A DNA stretch of 36,774 nt from Bryobacteraceae bacterium (GTDB lineage: Bacteria; Acidobacteriota; Terriglobia; Bryobacterales; Bryobacteraceae), in contig JAICLJ010000029.1 of NCBI GenBank assembly GCA_025927575.1, positions 1-36,774 of the forward strand. Reading direction: 5' to 3'. Under the pieces are notes generated by a model. It saw only the letters and a program-made list of their open reading frames with translations, had not been told where the DNA came from and ran no database searches. Of this stretch, positions 8,227 through 17,168 are shown piece by piece (the stretch's first letter is position 1; every line of letters begins with the position of its first letter). The translations under genes and the position numbers were made by a program.

Positions 8227-8245
8227 CCGGGTCTGCTCGACCCGG
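8227..8245 (-). other. Perfect 7-bp hairpin in the hisS-aspS spacer
   Basis: CCGGGTC (8227-8233) and GACCCGG (8239-8245) form a perfect stem with a five-base loop between the hisS stop and the aspS start. It is not followed by a T-run in the direction of transcription. It could be an mRNA processing or stability element, a partial attenuator, or a REP-type unit. Confidence 0.5.
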
Positions 8246-8269
8246 ATTTGGAACGGCCAGCGGTCACTG

Positions 8270-9529
8270 CTAGCTCCGGTTCCCTGCCGGACTTAACTGA
8301 TGCATCAGTTCCTGGTGGCTCAGCACAACCTGCTCACCAGACGCCATATCCTTCAGAGCATAAGATTTCGACACGATCTCGTTGTCACCCACGATGAGCG
8401 TGTAGCGGGCGCGCAGTTTATTAGCAAGCTCCATCATCCGCTTCAGCTTGTGGTCGACGCCGACCTCGACGGAAACCCCGAGTTTACGGATCTCGCCGGC
8501 CAGCACGCCGCAGTGTCGTAGGGCAGCATCGCCCATCGGCGCGATATACAGGTCGAGCGTGGACTCCTCAACGGATTGCTTCTCTTCCACCGTCATTACC
8601 AGGCGGTCTTCTCCAATCGAAAAGCCGATACCCGGCGCGGGTGTTTTCGATCCGAGGCTTTCGGCGAGCCCGTCATAGCGGCCGCCGCCCAGAATTGAAT
8701 TTTGGGCGCCCAATGCGCCGTGCGTGATTTCGAACGTTGTCCGGGTATAGTAATCGAGCCCGCGGACCAACCTAGGCTTAATCTCGAACTGAATCTGCCG
8801 CTCTTCCAGATATTCCCGTACACGTCGAAAATGATGGCGGCAGGGTTCGTCGAGGTAATCGAGAATCGAGGGAAGCGAGTCGATGACCGGCTGATCTTCC
8901 GGCACTTTACAGTCGAGAACGCGAAGCGGATTCACTTCGGCGCGGCGCTGGCAATCGCTACACATGGTTGGAGCGACAGTTTTCAAGCGTTCGCTCAGCA
9001 CCTTGACGAATTTCGCCCGGCACTTCTTGCAGCCGACGGAGTTCAATAGTAGTTGGAAATCGCGGATGTCGAGTTCGTGCAGAATCGCGATCACCATCTC
9101 GATGACTTCGGCATCGATGAAGGGCGACTCCGAACCGATGACCTCCGCGCCAATCTGATAGAACTGGCGATAGCGGCCCTTTTGCGGCCGCTCCCTCCGG
9201 AACATCGGACCAATGTAGTAGAGCTTCTGCAAGCCGGGCTGTTGATCCAGGCGATGTTCAATATAAGCGCGCAGGACGGAAGCCGTGCTCTCTGGCCGCA
9301 AGGTCAGGGAAGAACCGTCGCGGTCCTCAAACGTGTACATCTCTTTGCTGACGATGTCGGTGTCTTCACCGACACTGCGAGCAAACAAAGCCGTTTCTTC
9401 CAGGATCGGCGTGCGAATTTCCTGATAATTGTAAACCGTGAAAACGCGGCGCGCCGCTTCCTCGACCTTGTTCCAGATGGCGCTCGAAGGCGGCAAAATG
9501 TCGCGGGTTCCTTTGACTGCGCGGATCAC
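8270..9529 (-). CDS. hisS: Histidyl-tRNA synthetase
   Basis: HisRS charges tRNA-His. The 419-residue class II enzyme begins with the typical VKGTRDILPP. Its motif 2 region reads YYIGPMFRRERPQKGRYRQFYQIG. The histidine-binding motifs GLDYYTRTTFEI and GGGRYDGL come next, followed by a C-terminal anticodon-binding domain that starts about residue 325. Length and motif order are normal. The ATG at 9529 overlaps the stop of the upstream carbonic anhydrase-like gene (ATGA), so the two are translationally coupled. Near the 3' end the coding sequence contains a 16-base perfect palindrome. Confidence 0.97.
   Translation of the reverse strand: MIRAVKGTRDILPPSSAIWNKVEEAARRVFTVYNYQEIRTPILEETALFARSVGEDTDIVSKEMYTFEDRDGSSLTLRPESTASVLRAYIEHRLDQQPGLQKLYYIGPMFRRERPQKGRYRQFYQIGAEVIGSESPFIDAEVIEMVIAILHELDIRDFQLLLNSVGCKKCRAKFVKVLSERLKTVAPTMCSDCQRRAEVNPLRVLDCKVPEDQPVIDSLPSILDYLDEPCRHHFRRVREYLEERQIQFEIKPRLVRGLDYYTRTTFEITHGALGAQNSILGGGRYDGLAESLGSKTPAPGIGFSIGEDRLVMTVEEKQSVEESTLDLYIAPMGDAALRHCGVLAGEIRKLGVSVEVGVDHKLKRMMELANKLRARYTLIVGDNEIVSKSYALKDMASGEQVVLSHQELMHQLSPAGNRS
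8295..8310. repeat. 16-bp perfect palindrome inside the 3' end of hisS
   Basis: AACTGATGCATCAGTT reads the same on both strands and encodes part of the C-terminal ELMHQL segment of HisRS. It could bind a dimeric protein or be chance. Confidence 0.4.
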
Positions 9530-10044
9530 GATTTTTCTTCCCGATAAAGCTTTGTGTTCAGAACGTAGTGCTCCACATTTTCTCGAAAGCGCCCGCGTTC
9601 GGCGGCGCTTACCTCGCGACGAATCTTTCCCGGCACGCCCATGACCACGCTTCCCGGGGGTATCTGCATGCCTTCCGGCACTAATGCGCCGGCAGCCACG
9701 ATGGAGCCTTTGCCGACGCGTGAACCGTTCAACACGATTGCTCCGATTCCGATCAGCGCTTCATCTTCTACCGTGCAGCCGTGCAGTACGACGCGGTGCC
9801 CGACCGTAACGCGATTGCCGACTGTCAACTTCAGCTCCTCCTCGTAATCGACATGAAGAACCGAGTTGTCCTGGATGCTCGTTTCGTCCCCAATACGAAT
9901 AGAGTTAACATCGCCGCGCACCGATGTGTTCGGCCAAATGCTGGATCGTTCGCCGACAATCACGTCGCCGATCACCTGAGCGCTCGGGTCGATGTAAGCG
10001 GAAGCCGCAATCTGGGGCGTCTTCCCGCGGAATGTACGGATCAT
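9526..10044 (-). CDS. Gamma-carbonic anhydrase family protein (left-handed beta-helix)
   Basis: The 172-residue protein consists of hexapeptide repeats that fold as a left-handed beta-helix trimer. The three zinc-binding histidines of the Cam/CcmM-like family are present: one in SVLHVD and two in TVGHRVVLHGC. The early NTSVRGD Arg-Asp pair that bridges subunits is also present. Family members hydrate CO2 or, as YrdA/PaaY-type proteins, have related or unclear roles. The gene is the first of a run with hisS and aspS, and its stop overlaps the hisS start by four bases. Its ATG faces the S9 peptidase gene divergently. The link of this enzyme to aminoacyl-tRNA synthesis is positional only. Confidence 0.9.
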   Translation of the reverse strand: MIRTFRGKTPQIAASAYIDPSAQVIGDVIVGERSSIWPNTSVRGDVNSIRIGDETSIQDNSVLHVDYEEELKLTVGNRVTVGHRVVLHGCTVEDEALIGIGAIVLNGSRVGKGSIVAAGALVPEGMQIPPGSVVMGVPGKIRREVSAAERGRFRENVEHYVLNTKLYREEKS

Positions 10045-10051
10045 GTGAATT

Positions 10052-10061
10052 GAACCGGTTC
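10052..10061. promoter_or_regulatory. GAACCGGTTC palindrome in a divergent promoter region
   Basis: A ten-base perfect palindrome lies eight bases upstream of the carbonic anhydrase-like start, in the shared region with the S9 peptidase gene. It is a possible operator half-site pair; no regulator is known. Confidence 0.3.
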
Positions 10062-10138
10062 TTACCGCCCGCGTGCGGAAATGCGTGAAAAGCGGGCAAA
10101 CTCACTGCTTCCGGTACTGTCATCGTAACATTCGCCGT

Positions 10139-10144
10139 TAGAAT
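10139..10144 (+). promoter_or_regulatory. -10 element (TAGAAT) of the S9 peptidase gene
   Basis: TAGAAT ends seven bases before ATG 10152, the second of two close in-frame ATGs. If this is the -10 element, transcription starts at or next to that ATG and the first ATG (10143) is not transcribed. Confidence 0.4.
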
Positions 10145-10151
10145 GAGGATC

Positions 10152-12245
10152 ATGCGTTATGCTGCTCTGCTCGCGCTGTTGGCCGGGTCCGTAACATCGC
10201 TCTTTGCGGCGAACAAGACGCCTTTTACGTTCGATGCAATGATGCTCGTTTCGCGTCTCGGCGATCCCCAGCTTTCGCCGGATGGCAAGACGGTCGCCTT
10301 CACAGTGCAGACCGTGGACATGGACACGAACACGAAGCCCACGCAAATCTACGTCGTTCCGGTGAACGGCGGCAGCGCGATTCAAATAACACATGCGGGC
10401 GTGGAGAATAGCCGGCCTCGATGGGCGCCCGATTCCAAACGGATATTCTTTGTTTCGGACCGCGGCAAGAGTTCGCAAATCTGGTCCATGAACCCGGATG
10501 GCAGCGATCCCACCCAGGTCACTACACTGCCGACGGAGGCCGAAGGCGAAATCGTCTCTCCTGATGGGAAACTGCTGCTGTTTGCGAGCAAAGTATATCC
10601 GGGCTGCGCGCCCACTCCGGCGATTCCAGGATTTCTCTATGACACAGGCTGCAATCAGAAGAATCTCAACGAAGACGCCGCGAGCAAGATGCACGCGCGG
10701 GTTTACACTCATTTGCTTTACCGGCATTGGACGCACTATCAGGGGCGCCGCCGCAGCCATCTGCTGATTCAGAATATCCAGACAGGCGATTTGCGAGATT
10801 TCACGCCGGGGGATATTGAAGTGCCGCCGTTTTCGTTAGGGGGACCGGAGCCCTATGCGTTCTCGCGCGATAGCACAGAGGTGACATATGTCTCCGATAC
10901 CGATCCGGATCTCGCCAGCAGCACGAATTCGGATCTCTTCACTGTGTCCGTGAATGGAGGCAGCGCAAGGCGTATCACGAATAATCCCGGCGCCGATGAA
11001 GGTCCGGTTTATTCACCCGACGGAAAATTCATCGCTTACCGAATGCAAATCCGGGCCGGCTATGAGAGCGACATGTGGCGCCTCGCAATTCTGGAACTCG
11101 CTACAGGAAAATTGAACATATTGACGGAAAGTCTCGACCGATGGGTGGACTCGTACGTCTGGTCTCCAGATTCGAGTCGCATCTTTTTCACCGTTGAAGA
11201 TCATGGGCATCAGCCCCTTCTGATGATTCCGGCGGCTGGAGGCCCAGTGAGCACGATTGCGCAGGGCCCAACGACGATTGGCGACGTGCAGTTCACGGCG
11301 GACGGCAAGACCATGATCTACAGCGAGCAAAGCGGGTCGAAGCCTCTCGAAATCTCGAAAGCCACGTCCGGCGGCGGCCCAGGCGTGCCGCTGACGCATC
11401 TCAATGCCGGTCTGATTAACGCGTACCAATTGACACCGCTTGAATCTTTCACCGTCGACGCGGTAGACGGCAGCAAAGTCGAAAGCTTTCTCGTAAAGCC
11501 ACCCGGTTTCGATCCGAGTAAAAAATATCCGGCACTGCTGCTGATCCACGGCGGCCCGCAGGGCGCATGGGGCGAAAGCTGGAGCTATCGTTGGAACGCA
11601 CAAGTGTTCGCAGGCGCGGGCTATGTCGTAGTCATGCCAAATCCCCACGGATCCGTGGGTTATGGCCAGAGATTTACCGATGCTGTCAATGGAGACTGGG
11701 GCGGCATCCCGTACGACGACATTATGAGAACCGCCGATTACGTGCAGGCGTTGCCATACGTGGACAGGACCCGGATAGGCGCCGCCGGCGCCTCATACGG
11801 CGGATACATGATCGATTGGATTCTCGGCCACACGGATCGGTTCAAGGCATTGGTGGTTCACGCGGGTGTTTACGATTTACGCAGCGAGACAGGAACCACC
11901 GAGGAGCTGTGGTTTCCGAAGTGGGAATTTCGTGGTTTCCCCTGGGACAATCCCGATATGTACGAGAAGTGGTCCCCGAGTAACCCTAGTTACGTCAGAA
12001 ACTTCAAGACTCCAACTTTGGTCACCCAGGGGGAAATCGATTACCGCGTGCCCGTCGGGCAAAGCCAGCAGTTATTCACGGCGCTTCAGGAATTGAAAGT
12101 GCCCTCGAAGCTGATCCTGTTTCCCGAGGAGGGGCATTGGATTCAGAAGCCGCAGAACAGCCGGTTCTGGTATCGGAATGTGTTCGACTGGCTCGGCCAA
12201 TATCTGAGCCCCGCGGGGCAAACGGCCTCAGCCGGCGTGCAGTAG
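10152..12245 (+). CDS. Secreted S9 family serine peptidase (prolyl oligopeptidase / dipeptidyl aminopeptidase type)
   Basis: After a signal peptide (MRYAALLALLAGSVTSLFA) comes a WD40/TolB-like beta-propeller of about 400 residues with repeated SPDG/APDSK motifs. An alpha/beta-hydrolase domain follows. The triad is complete: Ser548 in GASYGGY, Asp630 in GEIDYRVP and His662 in EEGHW (numbered from ATG 10152). The enzyme should cleave short peptides, perhaps oxidised or N-blocked ones, in the periplasm. ATG 10143 is an alternative start, but a TAGAAT -10 element overlaps it, so I prefer 10152. The 3' end overlaps convergent cinA by 18 bases, leaving no room for separate terminators. Confidence 0.92.
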   Translation: MRYAALLALLAGSVTSLFAANKTPFTFDAMMLVSRLGDPQLSPDGKTVAFTVQTVDMDTNTKPTQIYVVPVNGGSAIQITHAGVENSRPRWAPDSKRIFFVSDRGKSSQIWSMNPDGSDPTQVTTLPTEAEGEIVSPDGKLLLFASKVYPGCAPTPAIPGFLYDTGCNQKNLNEDAASKMHARVYTHLLYRHWTHYQGRRRSHLLIQNIQTGDLRDFTPGDIEVPPFSLGGPEPYAFSRDSTEVTYVSDTDPDLASSTNSDLFTVSVNGGSARRITNNPGADEGPVYSPDGKFIAYRMQIRAGYESDMWRLAILELATGKLNILTESLDRWVDSYVWSPDSSRIFFTVEDHGHQPLLMIPAAGGPVSTIAQGPTTIGDVQFTADGKTMIYSEQSGSKPLEISKATSGGGPGVPLTHLNAGLINAYQLTPLESFTVDAVDGSKVESFLVKPPGFDPSKKYPALLLIHGGPQGAWGESWSYRWNAQVFAGAGYVVVMPNPHGSVGYGQRFTDAVNGDWGGIPYDDIMRTADYVQALPYVDRTRIGAAGASYGGYMIDWILGHTDRFKALVVHAGVYDLRSETGTTEELWFPKWEFRGFPWDNPDMYEKWSPSNPSYVRNFKTPTLVTQGEIDYRVPVGQSQQLFTALQELKVPSKLILFPEEGHWIQKPQNSRFWYRNVFDWLGQYLSPAGQTASAGVQ

Positions 12246-13472
12246 TTCGCGCCGGAGCAGATCGATGGCGGCTTGTGTGGCAAACAAGCGAATGCGAGCG
12301 CGATCAAGACCACAGTGAATTCGACGCACTGTGGTCCCCTGTGGACTCGCAAGCCCGATAAACACCGTTCCAACGGGATTTTCCTGGTCGCCGCCATCCG
12401 GTCCCGCATAACCTGTCGTCGAAAGAGCGTATGTCGCGCCGGTATTGTCCTTTGCCGCTTCGGCCATGGCGCGCGCGACGGGTTCGCTCACGGCGGTGTG
12501 CGCCTCAAGCAGGTCCTTGGAAATCCCGAGAAGCTGCTGTTTTTGCCGGTCATTGTAAGTTACATAGCTGGCGATGAAGAAATCGGAACTGCCGGCATGC
12601 TCGGTCAGACGAGTGGCAATCAGCCCACCCGTGCAACTCTCGGCCGTCGCGACGGTCGCGCGCCGCTGACGGAGAAGGTTGCCAACGACCACTTCGAGCG
12701 GTGCATCTTCAGTGGAATAGACGCGCTCGCCGAGCAGTTGTGCAACCGGGTCTCCAACTTCTTTCAGGAGCGCATCGGCCTCCGCCTCCGATGAGGATCG
12801 CGCGAATAGCGTGACCGATAAATCGCCCGGAGCGGAGAGGACCGTCGTCGTCGGATTCGCGTACTTCGTGTAGACCGGCGCAACCAGAGCGTCAAGGTCG
12901 GATTCACCCATCCCGGCTACGCGGAAGACGCGTGTCTTGATGACCTGCGGCGGGAGCATGGGCCTCAGCCGGGGAACGACCTGCTCGTGCATCATCGGCT
13001 TTAGTTCTCTCGGCGGCCCTGGCAACAGAAACAAACCGCCGCTCTTGGTTTTGAAGAACTGGCCGGGCGCGGTTCCATAAGGATTGGGCAGAGCCTCGGC
13101 ACCCTCAATTAGAAACGTCTGGCGACGGTTGTTATCGGCCATTTCGCGATGGATCTGCTGAAACCGGAGCGTCAGAATGCGTTCCTGCTCCAGCGACAAC
13201 ACCAACACGCGGTCCACAGCGGCAGCAACCGCCTCCCGTGTGACGTCGTCCTCGGTCGGGCCAAGGCCACCGGTCAAAATTACAATTTCCGAATGATGAA
13301 TGGCCGCGCGCACTGCCTCGGTCAGCCGCGCGCGCTCGTCCCCCAGGACATGCTTCTCCACGACATCGACGCCAAGTTTATTTAATTCATCGGTAATGAA
13401 GAGAGAATTGGTATCGGTGCGTGACGGCGTGAGCAGTTCACTGCCGATCGCGATGATTTCTGCACGGATCAT
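12228..13472 (-). CDS. cinA: CinA-like nicotinamide-nucleotide amidohydrolase
   Basis: The 414-residue protein has both CinA domains. The N-terminal molybdopterin-binding-like (COG1058) domain shows IAIGSELL and ILTGGLGPTEDD. The C-terminal amidohydrolase (COG1546/PncC) domain shows ATAESCTGG and LSTTGYAGPDGG. The C-terminal domain deamidates NMN to nicotinate mononucleotide for NAD salvage; the N-terminal domain has ADP-ribose pyrophosphatase activity in some homologues. The gene is last in the run rimO-yacG-pgpA-TIG/NHL-cinA, 15 bases after the NHL gene. Competence induction, the origin of the name, is not implied. Confidence 0.95.
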   Translation of the reverse strand: MIRAEIIAIGSELLTPSRTDTNSLFITDELNKLGVDVVEKHVLGDERARLTEAVRAAIHHSEIVILTGGLGPTEDDVTREAVAAAVDRVLVLSLEQERILTLRFQQIHREMADNNRRQTFLIEGAEALPNPYGTAPGQFFKTKSGGLFLLPGPPRELKPMMHEQVVPRLRPMLPPQVIKTRVFRVAGMGESDLDALVAPVYTKYANPTTTVLSAPGDLSVTLFARSSSEAEADALLKEVGDPVAQLLGERVYSTEDAPLEVVVGNLLRQRRATVATAESCTGGLIATRLTEHAGSSDFFIASYVTYNDRQKQQLLGISKDLLEAHTAVSEPVARAMAEAAKDNTGATYALSTTGYAGPDGGDQENPVGTVFIGLASPQGTTVRRIHCGLDRARIRLFATQAAIDLLRRELLHAG

Positions 13473-13487
13473 AGGGACGGATTACGG

Positions 13488-14516
13488 TCAGGGGAGAGGC
13501 CGGCCCGCGACGCCGACATCGGCGCGGTAGAGCGCACTATTCGTAGCAAGAACCAACGCACGCGAAGGCGTAAACGCAAGACCGACAATACCCGGGCCGG
13601 AGAGAAACAGATCCGGCTCAGCCGCGCTGTCCAGCCGGACGATGCCTCGGCGCCCGCGGAAAGAAGCAGCCACATACAAGCGTCCCGTGGCATCGAACGC
13701 CAGTCCCTGGGGCCGGCCCAAGCCGCGGTAGAAGACTTCCACTTCGCCCGTATGCGCAACCCGGTGTACAGCGTCGAAGCTCGATGTTGTGGGGCCGGTC
13801 ACGTACAGATAATCGTCGGGCCCGAATGCGAGGTGGTACGCGGCAATGGACGGTTCGAGAGTCGCGAAGACATAGATTTGCCGCGAACGGCTGATCTTGA
13901 AGACTGTGCCGCTCCGATCGCCGACATACAGATTCTCCTCCGAATCGAACGCGATCCCGGTGGCGACGCCCATTCCTTCCACATAGACGGACATGTTACC
14001 GGTAGGCGTCACCTGGTAAATGATTCCGTCGTAGCGGCTCGACACGTAGAGAATACCCGCTCGGTCGAACGCGAGTCCGGTCGGGTTCATCAAATCGGTA
14101 ACGAAGGGACGAGCGCTGTAATTCGTATCGATCTTGTAGATCGACACCGGCGATTTCTGTCCGCGAGCTCCACTAAATGTGCTGAAGATGTTCCCCTCGG
14201 GATCCACGGCCGGATTGGCGACCGGATGCAGACTGTCGGCAATCTGGACACCAATATGCGTTTCCCAGACATCGCTCTGAGCGTTTCCGCTTGCGACAAT
14301 GAGGTCGCCTGCGGTTGCGGTCTCGGGAACGCGAACGACGATGTGGGAATCCGAGGCCACGACGAGGTGCGCGGATTCCTCTCCGATGGTGACCGTAGGA
14401 TGTGCGCCAGCGGCAAAGCCACTTCCGCGGATCTGCAGATCGCCCCCGGCAATCGCGGCGCTCGGATGAACGCCCGAAATCCTGGGCTTTTGAATCGCCT
14501 CTGTTCGGGTAGCCAT
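13488..14516 (-). CDS. IPT/TIG domain plus NHL/SMP-30-like beta-propeller protein
   Basis: The 342-residue protein has two parts. Residues about 10-90 form an IPT/TIG immunoglobulin-like domain (PRISGVHPSAAIAGGDLQIRG). The rest is a six-bladed propeller of NHL/gluconolactonase type with repeats such as PTGLAFDRAGILYVSS, ATGIAFDSEENLYVGD and PQGLAFDATGRLYVAA. No signal peptide or membrane segment is seen, so it is probably cytoplasmic. No catalytic metal site of the SMP-30 type is obvious, so I read it as a binding or scaffold propeller. It starts two bases after the pgpA stop and ends 15 bases before cinA, inside a housekeeping operon. What it does there is unknown. Confidence 0.88.
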   Translation of the reverse strand: MATRTEAIQKPRISGVHPSAAIAGGDLQIRGSGFAAGAHPTVTIGEESAHLVVASDSHIVVRVPETATAGDLIVASGNAQSDVWETHIGVQIADSLHPVANPAVDPEGNIFSTFSGARGQKSPVSIYKIDTNYSARPFVTDLMNPTGLAFDRAGILYVSSRYDGIIYQVTPTGNMSVYVEGMGVATGIAFDSEENLYVGDRSGTVFKISRSRQIYVFATLEPSIAAYHLAFGPDDYLYVTGPTTSSFDAVHRVAHTGEVEVFYRGLGRPQGLAFDATGRLYVAASFRGRRGIVRLDSAAEPDLFLSGPGIVGLAFTPSRALVLATNSALYRADVGVAGRPLP

Positions 14517-14518
14517 AG

Positions 14519-14983
14519 TCAGTAGATTTTTAGCAAACCACCTAAATATAAGATAAGCGCTCCATACAGGCCCGCCACGAGGTCGTCTACTACAATGCCT
14601 GTTCCCTCCGGCAGTCCTTCAGCCCATCTTGCGGGCTGAGGCTTCCAAATATCGAAAAGGCGGAAGAGCAGGAAAGCAGCCAGGTAAGCCTTCCAATTCC
14701 AGACCGCTGCCCCGGCTAACGTTAACCATTGCCCGAGCACCTCATCGATGACCACCATTCCGGGATCGGTCTTCCGGAGATATCGCTCCGTTCTCGTCGC
14801 TGCCCAAATGGCCGGCCAAAGTAGCACCAGCCCGAGCACCAAAATTTGAGCGGGGCCAAACTGCGCGTACTTATGCAGCAGCCAAGCAACCAGTATGGCG
14901 GCCGCGGATCCGGTGGTCCCGGGGCCGCTTCGAAAATAGCCACACCCGAAGAACGTCGAAATCGCAAGAGCGATCCGCGTCAT
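14519..14983 (-). CDS. pgpA: Phosphatidylglycerophosphatase A
   Basis: PgpA removes phosphate from phosphatidylglycerophosphate to make phosphatidylglycerol in the inner membrane. The 154-residue protein shows the full motif set: [30 protein letters not shown] and [13 protein letters not shown]. Four hydrophobic segments separate the motifs, as is usual. The start overlaps the yacG stop by four bases (ATGA), which indicates coupling. The TIG-NHL gene follows after two bases. Confidence 0.95.
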   Translation of the reverse strand: MTRIALAISTFFGCGYFRSGPGTTGSAAAILVAWLLHKYAQFGPAQILVLGLVLLWPAIWAATRTERYLRKTDPGMVVIDEVLGQWLTLAGAAVWNWKAYLAAFLLFRLFDIWKPQPARWAEGLPEGTGIVVDDLVAGLYGALILYLGGLLKIY

Positions 14984-15186
14984 TCGATCTCGCCAGATTC
15001 TTTTTCGAGTTCGCCGTCTGTCGCTGGCGATGAAATCACGTATTTTTCAGACGCCCAATTGCCCAGATCGATAATTCGGCAACGATCGCTGCAGAAAGGC
15101 ATGTTCGGACCGTCGAACGGAACGTCTTTCTTGCAAATGGGACACTTGATAAGAGGCGTTTTCGCGCCGGACATCCAGTCTTCCAA
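14980..15186 (-). CDS. yacG: DNA gyrase inhibitor YacG (zinc finger)
   Basis: The 68-residue protein carries one Cys4 zinc site: CPICKK followed by [15 protein letters not shown], the hallmark of YacG. In E. coli YacG binds GyrB and blocks DNA binding by gyrase. The start TTG 15186 is supported by GGAGG at 15193-15197 (minus), six bases upstream. An internal ATG at 15174 gives a shorter, equally plausible N-terminus. The gene is 14 bases downstream of rimO and overlaps pgpA. The acidic tail ([12 protein letters not shown]) is typical. Confidence 0.9.
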   Translation of the reverse strand: MEDWMSGAKTPLIKCPICKKDVPFDGPNMPFCSDRCRIIDLGNWASEKYVISSPATDGELEKESGEIE

Positions 15187-15200
15187 ACTACTCCTCCAAA

Positions 15201-16685
15201 CTATGCGCGTGTCTCCGACGAGAGGCGAGCCGCGGGGAAAGATTTGGGAATCGAAGCCGTAGGTAGGATTACGAAGGGGCCTGCCGGATTCACTAAAGCC
15301 GTCGGACGATCTTCACGAGCATCGATGAGTGCTCCGATTAAATCGTAATCGTGCGCCTCCGTAACACGTATCCTCCGCATCTCTCCAGGCTTCGGCGCGT
15401 CTCCGCCGAAGTCGTTAATCAGGCAAACGCCGTCAATTTCGGGGGCCTGGGTCGCAAGGCGGCCTTCCCACAAAAGGTCCGTTTCCTCCGATATGCCTTC
15501 AATCAGGATGGGTAACTCTCTCCCGATCAGGCTCTTGTTTTTCATCTTCGAAATCTTGCGCTGTAGAGACATCAGTTTGCGTTTGCGAGTGTAAATCGTT
15601 CGCGCGTCGACTTTGCCGTTGAGATGGTAGCTGTGGCTCGTCTCTTCGTCGCTATAGGAAAAGACGCCAAGCCGGTCGAACCGGGCCGCTTCGATAAATC
15701 CGCAAAGTTCCTGGAAATCCTGTTCATTCTCGCCAGGAAAACCGACGATCATACTTGTTCGAATCGCTACTCCCGGGATCGTTGCGCGGATTCTCTCAAT
15801 CAACTTCAGGAAGATATCCGCGTGAGCGCCGCGCTTCATGCGCTTCAGAACCGGCGCGCTCGCGTGCTGCAGCGGAATATCAATGTATTTCACCAACGCT
15901 TCGTGTTCGGCGATTGTGTCAAGTAGCCGCTGCGTGACTTTGTTCGGATAGGCGTAAAGAAAGCGGACCCACTTGGGAAGAACCGTTTCGATTTGCGCCA
16001 GGCGCGCGAGTAGCTGCGCGAGGCCGTCCTTCATGCCAAGATCTTCCCCGTAGCACGTCGTGTCCTGCCCGATGAGATTAATTTCCCGCACGCCCATGGC
16101 GAACATGCGAGTGGCTTCCGCGACAACGCTTTCAAAGCGCCGGCTGCGAAACGTGCCCCGGAATTGCGGGATGATGCAGAACGTGCAGGGGTGATCGCAG
16201 CCTTCCGCGATCTTGATGTAGGCGGAGTGGCGTGGAGTCGTGAACACCCGCGCAGTCAGATCGTGATACAGGTACGGCTCGATCGGATTTGGCTTCGGTT
16301 CCAGGCCCTCGCAAAGCGCCGTGATCTTGTCCAGTTCATTTGTGCCCAGCACCGCGTCGACTTCCGGAATATTCTGCTGAATATCTCCCCGATAGCGCTC
16401 TACCAGGCAGCCGGCGACAACCAGGCGTTGTGCTCTCCCGGATTTCTTGTATTCAGCCATCTCTAGAATCGTGTCTACCGATTCCTGCTTTGCCGGATCG
16501 ATGAAACTGCAGGTGTTGACGACAATGACGTCCGCCTCGGCCGGCTGAGGAGTCAGTTCGTGGCCATTGGAAACAAGCTGCCCCATCATTACCTCGGTGT
16601 CGACGAGATTCTTCGGGCAACCCAAACTTACAAAACCGATTTTCAAGCGGGAATTAACTCCAGGCGTGATGCGCAGCGAGCACAT
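15201..16685 (-). CDS. rimO: Ribosomal protein S12 methylthiotransferase RimO
   Basis: RimO adds a methylthio group to the conserved aspartate of ribosomal protein S12. The 494-residue protein has an N-terminal UPF0004 domain with cluster cysteines Cys23, Cys59 and Cys93. A radical-SAM core with CxxxCxxC (Cys163, Cys167, Cys170) follows, then a TRAM domain. Sequence [11 protein letters not shown] fits RimO rather than MiaB. The ATG at 16685 has GAAGG five bases upstream; a TTG right before [12 protein letters not shown] would remove 13 residues. A Pro/Ser-rich tail of about 35 residues extends beyond the TRAM domain and is longer than usual. The gene heads the run rimO-yacG-pgpA-TIG/NHL-cinA. 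Confidence 0.95.
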   Translation of the reverse strand: MCSLRITPGVNSRLKIGFVSLGCPKNLVDTEVMMGQLVSNGHELTPQPAEADVIVVNTCSFIDPAKQESVDTILEMAEYKKSGRAQRLVVAGCLVERYRGDIQQNIPEVDAVLGTNELDKITALCEGLEPKPNPIEPYLYHDLTARVFTTPRHSAYIKIAEGCDHPCTFCIIPQFRGTFRSRRFESVVAEATRMFAMGVREINLIGQDTTCYGEDLGMKDGLAQLLARLAQIETVLPKWVRFLYAYPNKVTQRLLDTIAEHEALVKYIDIPLQHASAPVLKRMKRGAHADIFLKLIERIRATIPGVAIRTSMIVGFPGENEQDFQELCGFIEAARFDRLGVFSYSDEETSHSYHLNGKVDARTIYTRKRKLMSLQRKISKMKNKSLIGRELPILIEGISEETDLLWEGRLATQAPEIDGVCLINDFGGDAPKPGEMRRIRVTEAHDYDLIGALIDAREDRPTALVNPAGPFVILPTASIPKSFPAARLSSETRA

Positions 16686-16787
16686 CCTAACCTTCAGGAT
16701 AGCAGGTAAACATTTAACCGCGGTGAACTAACGTTTTACTCGACCGGTTCGTAAGCCGTTGATTCTGCGGGTTTCTGCCGGGCCAGT

Positions 16788-17168
16788 CTACTCGCCAACG
16801 AGCCATTTGTATTGAGCGTCGGTGAGCGGGACAACCGAGAGCCGCCCCTGCCGGACTAGCGAGGAATTTTCGAAGAGCGCTGACTCTTTGATTTCCGCCA
16901 AGGTCCGCGGTTGGGAGATCGCTTTACCGCTTCGAATCCGCACTTGTGGCTCGCGGGGGTTTGACGCGTCCACGTTCACTACGGATGCAGTGCCCACCGC
17001 ACGGCGTTCATTACCGGTGTGATAGACGATTAGCTTATCGCCGGGCTTCATTTCGCGAAGGTTCTTCACGGCGGCCGCGTTCGTCACGCCATCCCACAGG
17101 GTTTCACGATCATGTTCCAGGTTCGCGAAGGAGTAATGATCGGCCTCCGTTTTCAGCAGGTAAGGCAT
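16788..17168 (-). CDS. EVE domain-containing protein
   Basis: The protein has about 126 residues and one EVE domain, a PUA-like fold that binds modified bases in DNA or RNA. The diagnostic parts are YLLKTEADHYSF at the start, LWDGVTNAAAVKNLREMKPGD and YHTGNERRAVGTA in the middle, and LSVVPLTDAQYKWL at the end. ATG 17168 puts the start directly before the domain, as in homologues; ATG 17186 would add six residues. Neither has a clear ribosome site. It lies 102 bases upstream of rimO on the same strand and could share its transcript. Single-domain EVE proteins are widespread with no settled function. Confidence 0.88.
   Translation of the reverse strand: MPYLLKTEADHYSFANLEHDRETLWDGVTNAAAVKNLREMKPGDKLIVYHTGNERRAVGTASVVNVDASNPREPQVRIRSGKAISQPRTLAEIKESALFENSSLVRQGRLSVVPLTDAQYKWLVGE

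Noticed and set aside
11013..11648. Minus-strand open frame of about 211 codons
   Set aside because: It is antisense to the S9 peptidase propeller and hydrolase domains; composition is typical of a shadow frame.
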